Origin: Flavobacterium sp. Leaf82
GTDB lineage: Bacteria > Bacteroidota > Bacteroidia > Flavobacteriales > Flavobacteriaceae
Length of the DNA: 64,000 nt
NCBI RefSeq assembly: GCF_001422725.1
Contig: NZ_LMMA01000033.1
Coordinates: 62,001-126,000 of the forward strand
Direction of reading: 5' to 3'
Shown: positions 25,231 to 34,311 of the stretch, piece after piece
Position numbering within the stretch: position 1 is the stretch's first letter
Layout: the number at the start of each line of letters is the position of its first letter
Notes under the pieces: generated by a model
The model's database searches: none
Told to the model about the DNA's origin: nothing
Seen by the model: only the letters and a program-made list of their open reading frames with translations
Translations under genes and position numbers: made by a program

Positions 25231-28200
25231 CTAGAAGCTATATGCAGCTCCAAAAATAACCCTTCCTTCTTCGTCAGGAGATTTAAAATAAGAGATTCTT
25301 GCTGTTAAAACATTGATTGCATTCAGCCAAAGTCCGCCACCATAATCCTGATGCCATTTTTTTGAATTTTCTCCGTCAAGCCAAATTCTTCCGTAATCAA
25401 AACCACCCAGAATTCCGTAAGTTAGAGGAGCAATCGTTTTTCTTATTTTACCAATACTTAATCGTAAATCTGAACTTTGAGAGAAATAAGAATCTCCTAA
25501 AAAGCGTTCGTTTCTATAACCACGCAAATCAGTGTCTCCACCTAAAGTAGCACCTTGATAAAATTCGTAATTGTTGTTTAGTATTGCTTTTCCTTTTAAA
25601 ATTGTAGCTAAAACCAATTTTCCGTTATGATCGATTTTATGAGTAAATCCTAAAAAACTTTCAATAGCAGGGAAGTTTTGTTTTGTATCATTTAAATTAG
25701 AAAGCCATGTTACCGAAGCCATAAAAGCAACTCCTAAAGTTGGTTTTGCAGCAAAATCAGCATTTTTAAAAAGGTATTTAATTTTTGCACCACCATAAAC
25801 CTGACTGTCAAAAACGTTAGGATTTATAATACCCGGAGTATCAATAAACCTGTTTTCAGTTTCTTCAACTCTCATTTGTTGCAACATTGGCTGAATGCTA
25901 AATTCACTGCCATATCTGCCAACGTGTCTAATAGCTCCTGAAAGATTAAATCTCTGAATACGAACACGGTTATAATCCATTCCAAACTCCTCAGAATTGT
26001 TTATGGATTCATTTCCATATCCAAAATAATTTACAGCAAAATTTGGGGTTGTATATTGCGATTCAACATCAATAACCCATTTTCCTAACAAACCAGGAAA
26101 ATGTGCTACATAATTAAATTCCAAACCTCCAGTTGCAAAATAATAAAAAGCATTTAAAACGTGTCTTTGTGTATATGGATTCTGTTTGAAATTATTAACA
26201 GTATAATTTAAATTAATCCCCACTTTTACACCATCATCAGGATTAAACCCAATGTTAGGAAGTCCTGATACTACATTGTATTTAGGTCTTTCGTAATTGT
26301 ATAAATTGACATCATAGTCATCTGTCAATTGTGTTTGGGTTTTTGAGTCCAGATTATAAGTGTTTTCTTTTGATTTAAAATCATAGACAATAACTCTTTT
26401 TCCGTTTTCAATGTTATAAGTATCATTGTTCTGACCACCAATCAAACGAATTTTTATTTTCGATTTATGATCGCCAGTTACTTCAAAAACATCATTATCA
26501 TCTAAACCATAAATCCAAAGATTTTTAGTTTTAGCATCTGTAACAGTTTTGGTATAAACCAATTCATCACCTTCTTTTTTAACTCTTAAAACCTGAATTT
26601 CGATACTTTTTTTAGCATTGTGGTTGATAATGAATTTATCTTTTTTGTCAGTTCCGGCAATCATAACCGTATGACTTAAGATGTCAAAATACTCTGATGC
26701 ATATTTTTGAAGATCTTTTTTCCTGTTTTTTAATTTATGCTTAATATCTTCAATCGTTCCGTCCTGTACTTCTTTTGGTAAGTTTTTAAAGGCATTATCG
26801 ATATCACTGTCAGATAAATTTTCCTGGATATATTTAGCCTGAGCGAGCCAGTCTTTTTCTTCAGCAGTTCTTAAAAATGCTAAATCCATTGGATAAGGTT
26901 CTCTGTTAAGCCATTTTACATTGTCGATTTTATTTTTGAAAGTTCGCATGTGTCGAAGTGCCGGAATATTCATTAAAATAGAAAGTAAAGTTCCGTCATA
27001 TTTCACAAAAGCCTGATCGCGGTCACGAGGAATTGGGATGTAAGTTACTTTGCCGTCTTTTTTGTGTTCAGCCCAACGCCATTGATCGCTATGTCTGTCC
27101 CAATCGCCAATAAGCATGTCAAATAAACGTGCTTTCATGTATTCCTTTTCGTCAACACTGTATTTTTCATCCTTATGAAGATTTTTCATCATATCTTCAG
27201 TACTGATAATATCAGTTGGATTTCCAAAATTTTTGCCATCAAGATGATTGTCAGCAGGTCTTTCTTCAACCATATAAAGCTGATCTCCAAAATTCGAGTT
27301 AAACTCTTTTAAACCATTTTGTTTTGGTATATAGTAAAGGATAGGATTTGTATGTGCCAAACCAATTTTATCTGCCATACTACCAACTGCAAATGGTGTA
27401 TAAGGATGCGAAGTGGTGTAGAAATCAAATAAAAAGTTCTCAGCATAAGTATCTTCAAAATCATTGACAACATATTGATCCTTAAAAGCTACGGATTGCA
27501 AAAATACAGTGGCACTTTTTTTCAAGGCACGCATTACATATTCCCTGCCTTTAGGATCTGAAACTCTTAGCGATACAGATTGATGGCCTCCGCCTTCACG
27601 AATAGGTTTTAAACCGCCCATTAAAGTATCTAAAGTGGCCGTTTTTGCTTCTATTGGCAAACTGTAATACTTTCTGTAATGTTGCCCAAATAAGAATTTA
27701 TGGAACAAACTCTTATCTGTCATTTTTGTTGAATAAATTGAGGTTGTAACTGTTGCCGGAAATTTATTATCGACTGTTGCAGCCCAATTAATTTCTTTTG
27801 CTTTTATGATTTCATGCTCAAAAAGCAGTTTTTCTTTGTTGTTTTCATTTCCAAAGAAAGAAACTTTTGCATCTCCGCTTTTAAATAAAGTCAAAGTTGC
27901 ATAACCATTTCCTCCATAAGAGAATTCAGTTGGGTTTATAGCCCTTGCAGCTTCAGATTTTGATCCCGCGCCACTAATAATTTGTTTAATATTTTCTTTA
28001 TTGACATACTGCAAATTATGGTCGTGTCCGGAAACAACAATTACATTTTTTTGTTTTTGTAAAAGTGTTTTAATTCGCTTAGCATAAATCGTGTATTGTT
28101 TATTTTGTATATCCTGCGGACTTACACCAGATGTTTTTCGAAGCAAATTGATAAAAGAACCAATTATTGGCAACGGTATTTTTTTCTCTAACGGAAATAA

Positions 28201-28965
28201 TTGTTTCTCTAACGAAAATTGTCCGCCGTGTGTTCCGTTACTCATCAAAGGATGATGAATAGCAATAACAACTGTTTTTTCCTGATTTTTATTTAAAAGA
28301 TTTTCAAGTTCGTCAAAAAAATCTTCTCTCGTTTTTATGTCGCAATTATCATTTATCGTAGGGTGATTATCCCAATCTTCCAGAAACCATTCACTGTCGA
28401 TTGTAATTAAAGTTGCGGTACTATCAATTTTTACATCTTCGATAGCACAACTTTTTCTAGGCAAAAATGCCTTTTTATCATTAAGATATTTAGTTACAAA
28501 ATCTGCTTGTCGCTCTAAACCTTTTATACCATTATACCAGTCATGATTACCCGGAATAACAATCGTTTTTCCTTTAAAACCTTTGGTAAGTTTTAATTGA
28601 TTCGTAAGTTTCGTTTCGGCCAAAGCTTTCTCTGCGGCGTTTTCATCACTAGGGAAACCTTTAGGATAAATATTATCTCCCAAAAATAATAAGGTCGCTT
28701 TTTTATTCGATTTCTTTAATTTTTCATGCAGTAATTCAAGCGTTTGCTGCGCTTGCACTTCATCTGCATTTCCGGCATCTCCAACTAAATAAATGGTGTG
28801 TGCAATTTTTATAGTATCTGTTGCGTTTTCCGTTTCGTTGGCACTAACATCTTTTCCGTATTGCACTTTATGCGTCGCACAGGAATAAACCAGTAATAAG
28901 GCAACAATTGCTAAAAACCGGTTTTTAATTTTAGTAATAAAATGATTATCCAAAAACAATTTCAT
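25231..28965 (-). CDS. Calcineurin-like phosphatase fused to a kinase-like domain and an outer-membrane barrel
   Basis: A 1244-residue protein with an N-terminal hydrophobic segment and lipobox-like VYSC. Residues about 50-400 form a metallophosphoesterase: GDAGN, LGDNIYPKG, PGNHDWYNG, IHHPLMSNGTH, VSGHDHNLQ. Residues about 450-680 resemble an atypical kinase: glycine-rich IREGGGHQSVSLRV, YVMRALKKS (R479/K482 as possible ATP-site basic residues), the catalytic-type IGDWD623RHSDQ and metal-type IPRD648RD650QAF, as in HipA/Fam20/PI3K-like kinases. Residues about 860-1244 are beta-strands ending in GRVIFGAAYSF, an Omp85/surface-antigen-type barrel. The likely location is the outer membrane. The phosphatase and barrel calls are strong; the middle is inferred from motifs. 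It is divergent from the HD-PycTM gene with only 26 bp between starts. Confidence 0.85.
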   Translation of the reverse strand: MKLFLDNHFITKIKNRFLAIVALLLVYSCATHKVQYGKDVSANETENATDTIKIAHTIYLVGDAGNADEVQAQQTLELLHEKLKKSNKKATLLFLGDNIYPKGFPSDENAAEKALAETKLTNQLKLTKGFKGKTIVIPGNHDWYNGIKGLERQADFVTKYLNDKKAFLPRKSCAIEDVKIDSTATLITIDSEWFLEDWDNHPTINDNCDIKTREDFFDELENLLNKNQEKTVVIAIHHPLMSNGTHGGQFSLEKQLFPLEKKIPLPIIGSFINLLRKTSGVSPQDIQNKQYTIYAKRIKTLLQKQKNVIVVSGHDHNLQYVNKENIKQIISGAGSKSEAARAINPTEFSYGGNGYATLTLFKSGDAKVSFFGNENNKEKLLFEHEIIKAKEINWAATVDNKFPATVTTSIYSTKMTDKSLFHKFLFGQHYRKYYSLPIEAKTATLDTLMGGLKPIREGGGHQSVSLRVSDPKGREYVMRALKKSATVFLQSVAFKDQYVVNDFEDTYAENFLFDFYTTSHPYTPFAVGSMADKIGLAHTNPILYYIPKQNGLKEFNSNFGDQLYMVEERPADNHLDGKNFGNPTDIISTEDMMKNLHKDEKYSVDEKEYMKARLFDMLIGDWDRHSDQWRWAEHKKDGKVTYIPIPRDRDQAFVKYDGTLLSILMNIPALRHMRTFKNKIDNVKWLNREPYPMDLAFLRTAEEKDWLAQAKYIQENLSDSDIDNAFKNLPKEVQDGTIEDIKHKLKNRKKDLQKYASEYFDILSHTVMIAGTDKKDKFIINHNAKKSIEIQVLRVKKEGDELVYTKTVTDAKTKNLWIYGLDDNDVFEVTGDHKSKIKIRLIGGQNNDTYNIENGKRVIVYDFKSKENTYNLDSKTQTQLTDDYDVNLYNYERPKYNVVSGLPNIGFNPDDGVKVGINLNYTVNNFKQNPYTQRHVLNAFYYFATGGLEFNYVAHFPGLLGKWVIDVESQYTTPNFAVNYFGYGNESINNSEEFGMDYNRVRIQRFNLSGAIRHVGRYGSEFSIQPMLQQMRVEETENRFIDTPGIINPNVFDSQVYGGAKIKYLFKNADFAAKPTLGVAFMASVTWLSNLNDTKQNFPAIESFLGFTHKIDHNGKLVLATILKGKAILNNNYEFYQGATLGGDTDLRGYRNERFLGDSYFSQSSDLRLSIGKIRKTIAPLTYGILGGFDYGRIWLDGENSKKWHQDYGGGLWLNAINVLTARISYFKSPDEEGRVIFGAAYSF

Positions 28966-28991
28966 AATTTAGTGGTATAAAAATAATCTCC

Positions 28992-30170
28992 ATGAATCTA
29001 ATAGAACAATCCGAAGATTTCGTCAGTAATTTACTCAAAGATAAACTTTCTAATCTATATTCTTATCATAATTTTAACCATACTTTAACGGTAGTAAATG
29101 CGGTAAAAGAGCTATGTAAAAAAGAAGAAGTTAAAGGCGATGATAAAGAACTGCTTCTGGTTGCGGCATGGTTTCATGATACAGGTTATACAGAAGGGTA
29201 TGAAAACCATGAAGCACAAAGTGTTAAAATCGCAACGGAGTTTTTGAAAGAAAAACACCAATCTGAAGAATTTATAGCAACTGTTTCCAGTTTAATTTTG
29301 GCTACAATAAAAGAGTATGTACCAAAAACACATTTGGAGAAAATTATTAAAGATGCTGATTTTGCTCATATTATGGGAACAGAATATGAAACAACATGTG
29401 AATTACTGCGTATTGAGTTGAAAAATACCTGGGATTTGAATTTTTCTAATGAAGAATGGGCAAAAGAAAATTTTAATTTTCTAATCAATAAACATCGATT
29501 TTATACTGATTATGCCATGAAAAAATGGCAACCTCTAAAAGAGAAAAACTTACTTCTTATTCAGAAGAAGATTGAAAAGCAAAAAAAGAAAGAAGCGGAT
29601 AAAATAGAAGAAGACAATAAAAAGAAAGACAAAGTCGAAAAACCGGATCGTGGAGTTGATACTTTGTTTCGTGTTACTTTAGGAAATCATACGCGTTTAA
29701 GCGGAATTGCAGATAGTAAAGCCAATATATTATTGTCTGTAAATGCGATTATTATTTCGATTGCACTTTCGTCGATTATTCCAAAACTGGATAGTCCTAA
29801 AAATGCCCATTTGGTAATTCCCACTTTTATAATGTTAATGTCAAGTGTAATTACTATAATCTTTGCCATACTTTCTACACGACCAAAAGTTACTTCCGGA
29901 GTTTTTACAAGAGAAGATATCGAAAATAAAAAAATTAATTTATTGTTCTTTGGAAACTTTTACAAAATGCCTTTAGAAGAATATGATTGGGCAATGAATG
30001 AAATGATGAAAGACAGAGATTATCTTTATTCTAACATGATTAAAGATTTATATTATCTGGGATTAGTTTTACAGCGCAAATATAATTTACTGCGAATAGC
30101 CTATAACTTTTTTATGGTTGGTCTTATTGTTACAGTAGTATCTTTTATAATTGCTTTTAAATCGATTTAA
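28992..30170 (+). CDS. HD-domain phosphohydrolase fused to Pycsar-type transmembrane effector domain (DUF5706)
   Basis: A 392-residue two-part protein. Residues about 1-185 are an HD domain: YHNFNH30T, F-H62-D63-T, and D121/D123 in IKDADFAH supply the metal ligands; such domains hydrolyse phosphodiesters or nucleotide phosphates. A charged linker (about 190-212) follows. Residues about 216-392 match the DUF5706/PycTM family: LFRVTLGNHTRLSGIADSKA leading into the first membrane helix (ANILLSVNAIIISIALSSII), a second (about 276-297) and a C-terminal one (about 370-391). DUF5706 is known as the membrane effector of Pycsar, an anti-phage system driven by cCMP/cUMP. No cyclase gene is adjacent here, so a defence role is inference. 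Convergent with the GAF gene. Confidence 0.87.
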   Translation: MNLIEQSEDFVSNLLKDKLSNLYSYHNFNHTLTVVNAVKELCKKEEVKGDDKELLLVAAWFHDTGYTEGYENHEAQSVKIATEFLKEKHQSEEFIATVSSLILATIKEYVPKTHLEKIIKDADFAHIMGTEYETTCELLRIELKNTWDLNFSNEEWAKENFNFLINKHRFYTDYAMKKWQPLKEKNLLLIQKKIEKQKKKEADKIEEDNKKKDKVEKPDRGVDTLFRVTLGNHTRLSGIADSKANILLSVNAIIISIALSSIIPKLDSPKNAHLVIPTFIMLMSSVITIIFAILSTRPKVTSGVFTREDIENKKINLLFFGNFYKMPLEEYDWAMNEMMKDRDYLYSNMIKDLYYLGLVLQRKYNLLRIAYNFFMVGLIVTVVSFIIAFKSI

Positions 30171-30198
30171 AAAAAAAGCTCAACTATTTAGTTGAGCT
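30168..30198 (-). terminator. Terminator overlapping the end of the GAF-domain gene
   Basis: Perfect arms AGCTCAACTA and TAGTTGAGCT (30177-30186, 30189-30198) with a T run on the minus strand. The hairpin overlaps the last three codons and stop codon of the GAF gene (stop 30188-30190). Few T residues follow on the plus strand, so it serves that strand less well. Confidence 0.7.
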
Positions 30199-32557
30199 CA
30201 TCTAATAAATCCTGATAGGTGATTTTTTGAGTCACCTGATTGCTATTATTAATCACTTTTACACGAATTGCTCTTAAACCTGAAACACCCTGAAGATCTT
30301 CGACCTCAAATTGTTCTATTGATGGTTCAAGGATTTTCTTGTGTTGTAAGTACTTAATATATTTTAAATATTCAGCTTCTTCACTGTTTTGAGAATATAC
30401 GATTGTGATCTTTTCCTTCTCTGTAATTCTGTCTTTTGTACCTTTAATATTCGATTTGTCGATACGTTTTTTGACCACTTCATATCGCGCATTATAAGTT
30501 CCGTCAACATCAAAACGTTTTTCATCCATTCTAAAACGGATAGAAAGCGGAGCACTAAATACCAAAATCAAAGACGTAACATCAAGTTCATAAGGCAATG
30601 ATTCCTTTAGCTGATGATGTTCAAGTTCCATTTCGCATAATGTTTGCAATTGCCATAAACGCAAATTGTGCAAATACATAATATCAAAAGGACGTGTTGG
30701 TGCAATTGACGCCCCTATGTACAAATTATGTTCAACACCGTCTGTTTTAAAACGCTCGTAATAATGCGGATAAATTTGTTGTGCCTCAATTTGTTTTCTA
30801 TCCAGAACAGTAGCTAATTTTTTATTGATAATAGACATTGCATTATCAAATTTCTTTCTTTCCTGATAAAATAATCCGGTTTTTTCATCCAGGCTTTCAA
30901 AATACAAACGCTCTAGTTTTTGACTTTTTTCGGTTTCTTTCGTGTTCTTTAGCAAAGGATGAATTTCTTCTTCAATATAACGTTGAATATATTGTTCTGT
31001 ATCCGCTTTTAAAGGAGAATCTAATTCACTGCGAAACGATTCTAATTCAAATTTTCTTTGTTCCAGCAACACTAAGTTTGTATTAGGATCCTGAGATTCA
31101 AAAATCTTTAACAGAGCAGTCAGCTGGTTTTTAAGGTCTCTTTTTACAGTTTCATTTCTATGTTCAGAGGAACCTTTAATATCGATCTGACCATATAAAG
31201 GATATACATTTTTAAAAACAATTTCTTTAAAAATATAATCTTTAGTCTGATTGTTTGTAGTCTGAAAATAATTCTGAGATTCTTTCTTAAATTTCCAATA
31301 TACACTTGGGTGAATCGTAGTGTATTCACGCTGAATAATTGATGCAATCTGATGTTGCATATCTGTATTGTAGCGATCAATAGTATCTGTTAAGTAGGGA
31401 AGGACCAATTCTAGTTTAGTCGCATTTATACTATTTAAATCCCGAACATTTTTAGAAACTAATTCTACAACACCCAATAAGTGATCGTCTTTTATAACTG
31501 GTGCAAAAACACAACTCTGAATCCCTTGTCTTAATAAATGCTCACCAAGTTTTTTGTTAGATGATTCTTCGATGAATTTTTTTACGTCAGAAATTACAAA
31601 TAGTTCTTTATTATCAAGAAGATTTTCGAATGAGCAGCCAAAAAAAGCATTTTTACAATCGACTTCCTGATCTTTTGTAAGCAGAAAACTCTGAAGCTGA
31701 TGATCAAACTTAAGCGGTCTTAGAAATTTTTCTTCCTCTGGATTATAAACTATAAAACCAACTTTTAAATCAGGAACCTTAAATATAGATCTAAAAATAT
31801 TAGTTACAATTTCATCCGTTGCAACTGTTTTAGAATCAGGTTTTAATAAATTACTTTTTAAGTTAGAAATAGCACTTTCTATCGTTGCATCAAATAGAGA
31901 AACAATACCAAAACCTTTAAGAGTCCAGCTTCCCGGAGGAAATTTCGATTTCCAGAGTTCGATATCATTATAATTGTCAATTAGTAAATTAATATCGTCC
32001 TGAGTTAAATGTACAGATTCATTTGTTGGAATAATTTCCATAAAATCAGCATTGTACAAAATACGATAATGTTTTTCTACGCCATCTTCATCCGGAATGT
32101 CATAGAAAAATGGCTTATTAAAATCTATTTTTTGTTTATAATATACTCCTAAAATAAGACAGCAGTTGTTGATATAGAATTGGTGATCATCAAAATCACG
32201 AATTTCCATATAAAATTCATCACCGGCATTACGCAGGATTTTCTTGAAACGGTCTGTATAATTAAAAGATACGTTCTGGAAAGGAATTGTAACAGCTTTA
32301 ATCTCATTATTTGTCAAAGCAGTTGGAAACAAATCTGCTAATAAATTTTTAATTAAAGCTTCATTGTTTTTTATAATAGAAAAATCCTCAATACCAGTTC
32401 TAAATTCAGGTATTAATTCTGTTTGTTTTAATATGGCTTTGGCGTAGTTGGCTCGGTAATCAACATTTGATAAAGCAATTTCTTCAAAAGATTCAATTAG
32501 TTTATGAAATGAAATTATGGTTTTAAAGGGACTTTCTTTATGTAAATGAATATCCAT
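30188..32557 (-). CDS. GAF-domain protein, function unknown
   Basis: A 789-residue soluble protein. A GAF-like domain spans about 240-400 (TDEIVTNIFRSIF, DLKVGFIVYNPEEEKF, LLRQGIQSCVFAPVIKDDHLLGVVELVSK). The first 235 residues and the long helical, charged C-terminal half (about 400-789, with many E/K/Q heptads) match nothing I recognise. No histidine kinase, GGDEF or HTH module follows, which is unusual for such a long GAF protein. No signal peptide. It is convergent with the HD-PycTM gene and ends inside a terminator hairpin. It could be a cytoplasmic ligand sensor or scaffold; the evidence does not decide. Confidence 0.8.
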   Translation of the reverse strand: MDIHLHKESPFKTIISFHKLIESFEEIALSNVDYRANYAKAILKQTELIPEFRTGIEDFSIIKNNEALIKNLLADLFPTALTNNEIKAVTIPFQNVSFNYTDRFKKILRNAGDEFYMEIRDFDDHQFYINNCCLILGVYYKQKIDFNKPFFYDIPDEDGVEKHYRILYNADFMEIIPTNESVHLTQDDINLLIDNYNDIELWKSKFPPGSWTLKGFGIVSLFDATIESAISNLKSNLLKPDSKTVATDEIVTNIFRSIFKVPDLKVGFIVYNPEEEKFLRPLKFDHQLQSFLLTKDQEVDCKNAFFGCSFENLLDNKELFVISDVKKFIEESSNKKLGEHLLRQGIQSCVFAPVIKDDHLLGVVELVSKNVRDLNSINATKLELVLPYLTDTIDRYNTDMQHQIASIIQREYTTIHPSVYWKFKKESQNYFQTTNNQTKDYIFKEIVFKNVYPLYGQIDIKGSSEHRNETVKRDLKNQLTALLKIFESQDPNTNLVLLEQRKFELESFRSELDSPLKADTEQYIQRYIEEEIHPLLKNTKETEKSQKLERLYFESLDEKTGLFYQERKKFDNAMSIINKKLATVLDRKQIEAQQIYPHYYERFKTDGVEHNLYIGASIAPTRPFDIMYLHNLRLWQLQTLCEMELEHHQLKESLPYELDVTSLILVFSAPLSIRFRMDEKRFDVDGTYNARYEVVKKRIDKSNIKGTKDRITEKEKITIVYSQNSEEAEYLKYIKYLQHKKILEPSIEQFEVEDLQGVSGLRAIRVKVINNSNQVTQKITYQDLLDELN

Positions 32558-32710
32558 GTTAAGTTTTTTTTAGAGTACAAAATTAAGCATAAATTAAGAA
32601 TGTTTGTCATTTTCTTATTTCTTTCGTCTATCGTTCCATAGATTTTACTTGCTGAAAATCAGTGTTTTTAGGGGTAATTATTATTTTAACAAAATATTAA
32701 CTTTAATAAT

Positions 32711-32730
32711 AACGGAACGATCGTTCCGTT
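32711..32730. promoter_or_regulatory. Perfect 20-bp operator palindrome upstream of the SDR gene
   Basis: AACGGAACGATCGTTCCGTT is perfectly symmetric and lies 4 bp upstream of the -7 box of the SDR gene. A related palindrome (GGAACGATTGTTCC) precedes the TetR gene, and a half-site (TCGTTCC) lies at 32630-32636. Confidence 0.7.
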
Positions 32731-32734
32731 ATTA

Positions 32735-32742
32735 TATCTTTG
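32735..32742 (+). promoter_or_regulatory. -7 promoter box of the SDR gene
   Basis: TATCTTTG matches TAnnTTTG and is adjacent to the operator palindrome, so a bound regulator would block the -33 region. Confidence 0.65.
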
Positions 32743-32784
32743 TACCATAATAATTAAATAATCAATAATTTAAAAACAATAAAA

Positions 32785-33537
32785 ATGAAAAATTTAGAAA
32801 ACAAAGTAGCAATTGTAACTGGTGGAAATAGTGGAATTGGTTACGCAGCTGCTGCAGATTTAGTAGCAAAAGGTGCAACAGTAATTGTAACAGGTAGAAA
32901 CAAAGAAGCTTTGGTTCAAGCCGAAAAAGAATTGAATGTTACCGGAATTGTTTCAGATCAATCTGATCTAAAATCAATTGATGCATTAGTAGAACAACTT
33001 AAAGCTCAATTTGGTAAAGTTGATATTTTATTTTTGAATGCAGGAACAGCTTCTTTTGCTCCGGTAGAATCAGCTTCAGAGCAACATTATGACAGCATTA
33101 TGAATGTAAATGTAAAAGGAGTTTATTTTACCGTTCAAAAAGTTTTACCAATATTAAATGATGGAGGTTCTATTATTTTTAATACTTCTATAAATGCGCA
33201 TGTTGGTATGCCAAATTCAAGTGTTTATGCAGCCAGTAAAGCAGCAGTATTATCTTTGAATAAAGTATTTGCAACAGAATTGGCACCAAGAAAAATCAGA
33301 GTAAATGCAGTTTCTCCTGGTCCGGTTGAAACTCCGCTTTACGGAAAATTAGGTTTAGAAAAAGCAGAGGTAGAAGGTTTTGGAGCAGTTTTAGGTGAAA
33401 AAATATTATTGAAACGTTTTGGTCAGGCTTCAGAAATTGCAAAAACTGTTAGTTTCCTTGCTTCAGATGATGCATCGTTTATTACAGGAGCCGAAATTGT
33501 TGTAGATGGAGGTCTTACTGTTAATGCAGTAGTATAA
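32785..33537 (+). CDS. Short-chain dehydrogenase/reductase (SDR) oxidoreductase
   Basis: A 250-residue classical SDR. Coenzyme motif TGGNSGIG (12-19), LNAG near 87, catalytic Ser in TSINAHVG, and Tyr/Lys in SSVYAASKAA; the C-terminal GAEIVVDGG is typical of the family. An acidic residue after beta-2 is missing and GRNKEA is present, which favours NADP(H). Substrate unknown. A TetR gene begins 73 bp downstream; both share an operator sequence, so the pair is probably an inducible response to a small molecule. Confidence 0.94.
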   Translation: MKNLENKVAIVTGGNSGIGYAAAADLVAKGATVIVTGRNKEALVQAEKELNVTGIVSDQSDLKSIDALVEQLKAQFGKVDILFLNAGTASFAPVESASEQHYDSIMNVNVKGVYFTVQKVLPILNDGGSIIFNTSINAHVGMPNSSVYAASKAAVLSLNKVFATELAPRKIRVNAVSPGPVETPLYGKLGLEKAEVEGFGAVLGEKILLKRFGQASEIAKTVSFLASDDASFITGAEIVVDGGLTVNAVV

Positions 33538-33556
33538 TTTTTTTTACACAAATTCA

Positions 33557-33570
33557 GGAACGATTGTTCC
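33557..33570. promoter_or_regulatory. Operator palindrome upstream of tetR-family gene
   Basis: GGAACGATTGTTCC, one base from the core of the 32711 palindrome, 8 bp upstream of the TetR gene -7 box. Confidence 0.65.
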
Positions 33571-33578
33571 GTTTTTCA

Positions 33579-33586
33579 TACCTTTG
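33579..33586 (+). promoter_or_regulatory. -7 promoter box of the TetR-family gene
   Basis: TACCTTTG matches TAnnTTTG, 24 bp upstream of the ATG. Confidence 0.6.
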
Positions 33587-33610
33587 TAATGATAATTTAA
33601 TTTTGAAGTC

Positions 33611-34192
33611 ATGGCTAGAACAAAAGAATTTAATGAAGATCAGGCTTTAGATAAAGCGATTGAAATTTTTTGGCACAAAGGTTACAACGGAACATCTGCC
33701 CAGGATTTAGTAACACATTTAGGTTTAAGTCGTTCCAGTTTGTATGATACCTTTGGCGATAAGCAAAAGCTGTTTGCTCAGTCTTTGCAGCGTTACCAAA
33801 AAAATGCTCAAAATCAAATCGTTGATTTATTAGAGCAGTCAGATAATATCAAAGAAACTTTAAGGGATATCTTTAAACAAGCTGTTATAGAAAGTTTAGA
33901 AGACCGCATTACAAAAGGTTGTTTTATGGTAAATTCTTCTGTAGAATTGGCAATGCATGATGAAGAGATTGCAAAAATTGTAAAAAACAACAGCCAGATA
34001 ATGGAAGAGGTTTTTACAAAAGCCGTACAAAAAGGGCAGGATTCAGGACATATCTCCAAAGCAAATAGCGCACGAGTTTTAGCCCGATCCATTTTTAATA
34101 CTTATTCCGGAATCAGGGTTTTAGCCCGAACTGGCGAAAGAGACAAACAAGTTTATGATGATATTATAAAAGCAATGTTTTCTATATTGTAA
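33611..34192 (+). CDS. TetR/AcrR-family transcriptional regulator
   Basis: A 193-residue regulator. The N-terminal helix-turn-helix (about 5-55) includes ALDKAIEIFWHKGYNGTSAQDLVTHLGLSRSSLYDTFGDKQKLF. The C-terminal ligand domain resembles the NemR/TetR_C group (DRITKGCFMVNSSVELA). The Cys in KGCFM is in the position of redox- or electrophile-sensing members such as NemR, which suggests a reactive-aldehyde or quinone signal, but this is inference. It likely represses both itself and the SDR gene through the GGAACGATNGTTCC palindromes. Confidence 0.92.
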   Translation: MARTKEFNEDQALDKAIEIFWHKGYNGTSAQDLVTHLGLSRSSLYDTFGDKQKLFAQSLQRYQKNAQNQIVDLLEQSDNIKETLRDIFKQAVIESLEDRITKGCFMVNSSVELAMHDEEIAKIVKNNSQIMEEVFTKAVQKGQDSGHISKANSARVLARSIFNTYSGIRVLARTGERDKQVYDDIIKAMFSIL

Positions 34193-34217
34193 TGATTAGG
34201 AAAGCTGAAAAAACAAA

Positions 34218-34256
34218 GAACGTTAATTACAAGTGTAATTAACGTTTTTTGTTTTT
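34218..34256 (+). terminator. Rho-independent terminator after tetR-family gene
   Basis: Arms AACGTTAATTAC and GTAATTAACGTT around a 4-nt loop, then a T run. Confidence 0.88.
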
Positions 34257-34311
34257 AATAGAAAATGAATAATAACGATTAGATTTTTTCTTTTTAAAAA
34301 ATTAAAAATAA

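Noticed and set aside
28992..32557. A complete Pycsar operon around the HD-DUF5706 gene
   Set aside because: No cyclase is found on either side; the neighbours are a phosphatase/barrel protein and a GAF protein. Only the effector-like domain is supported.
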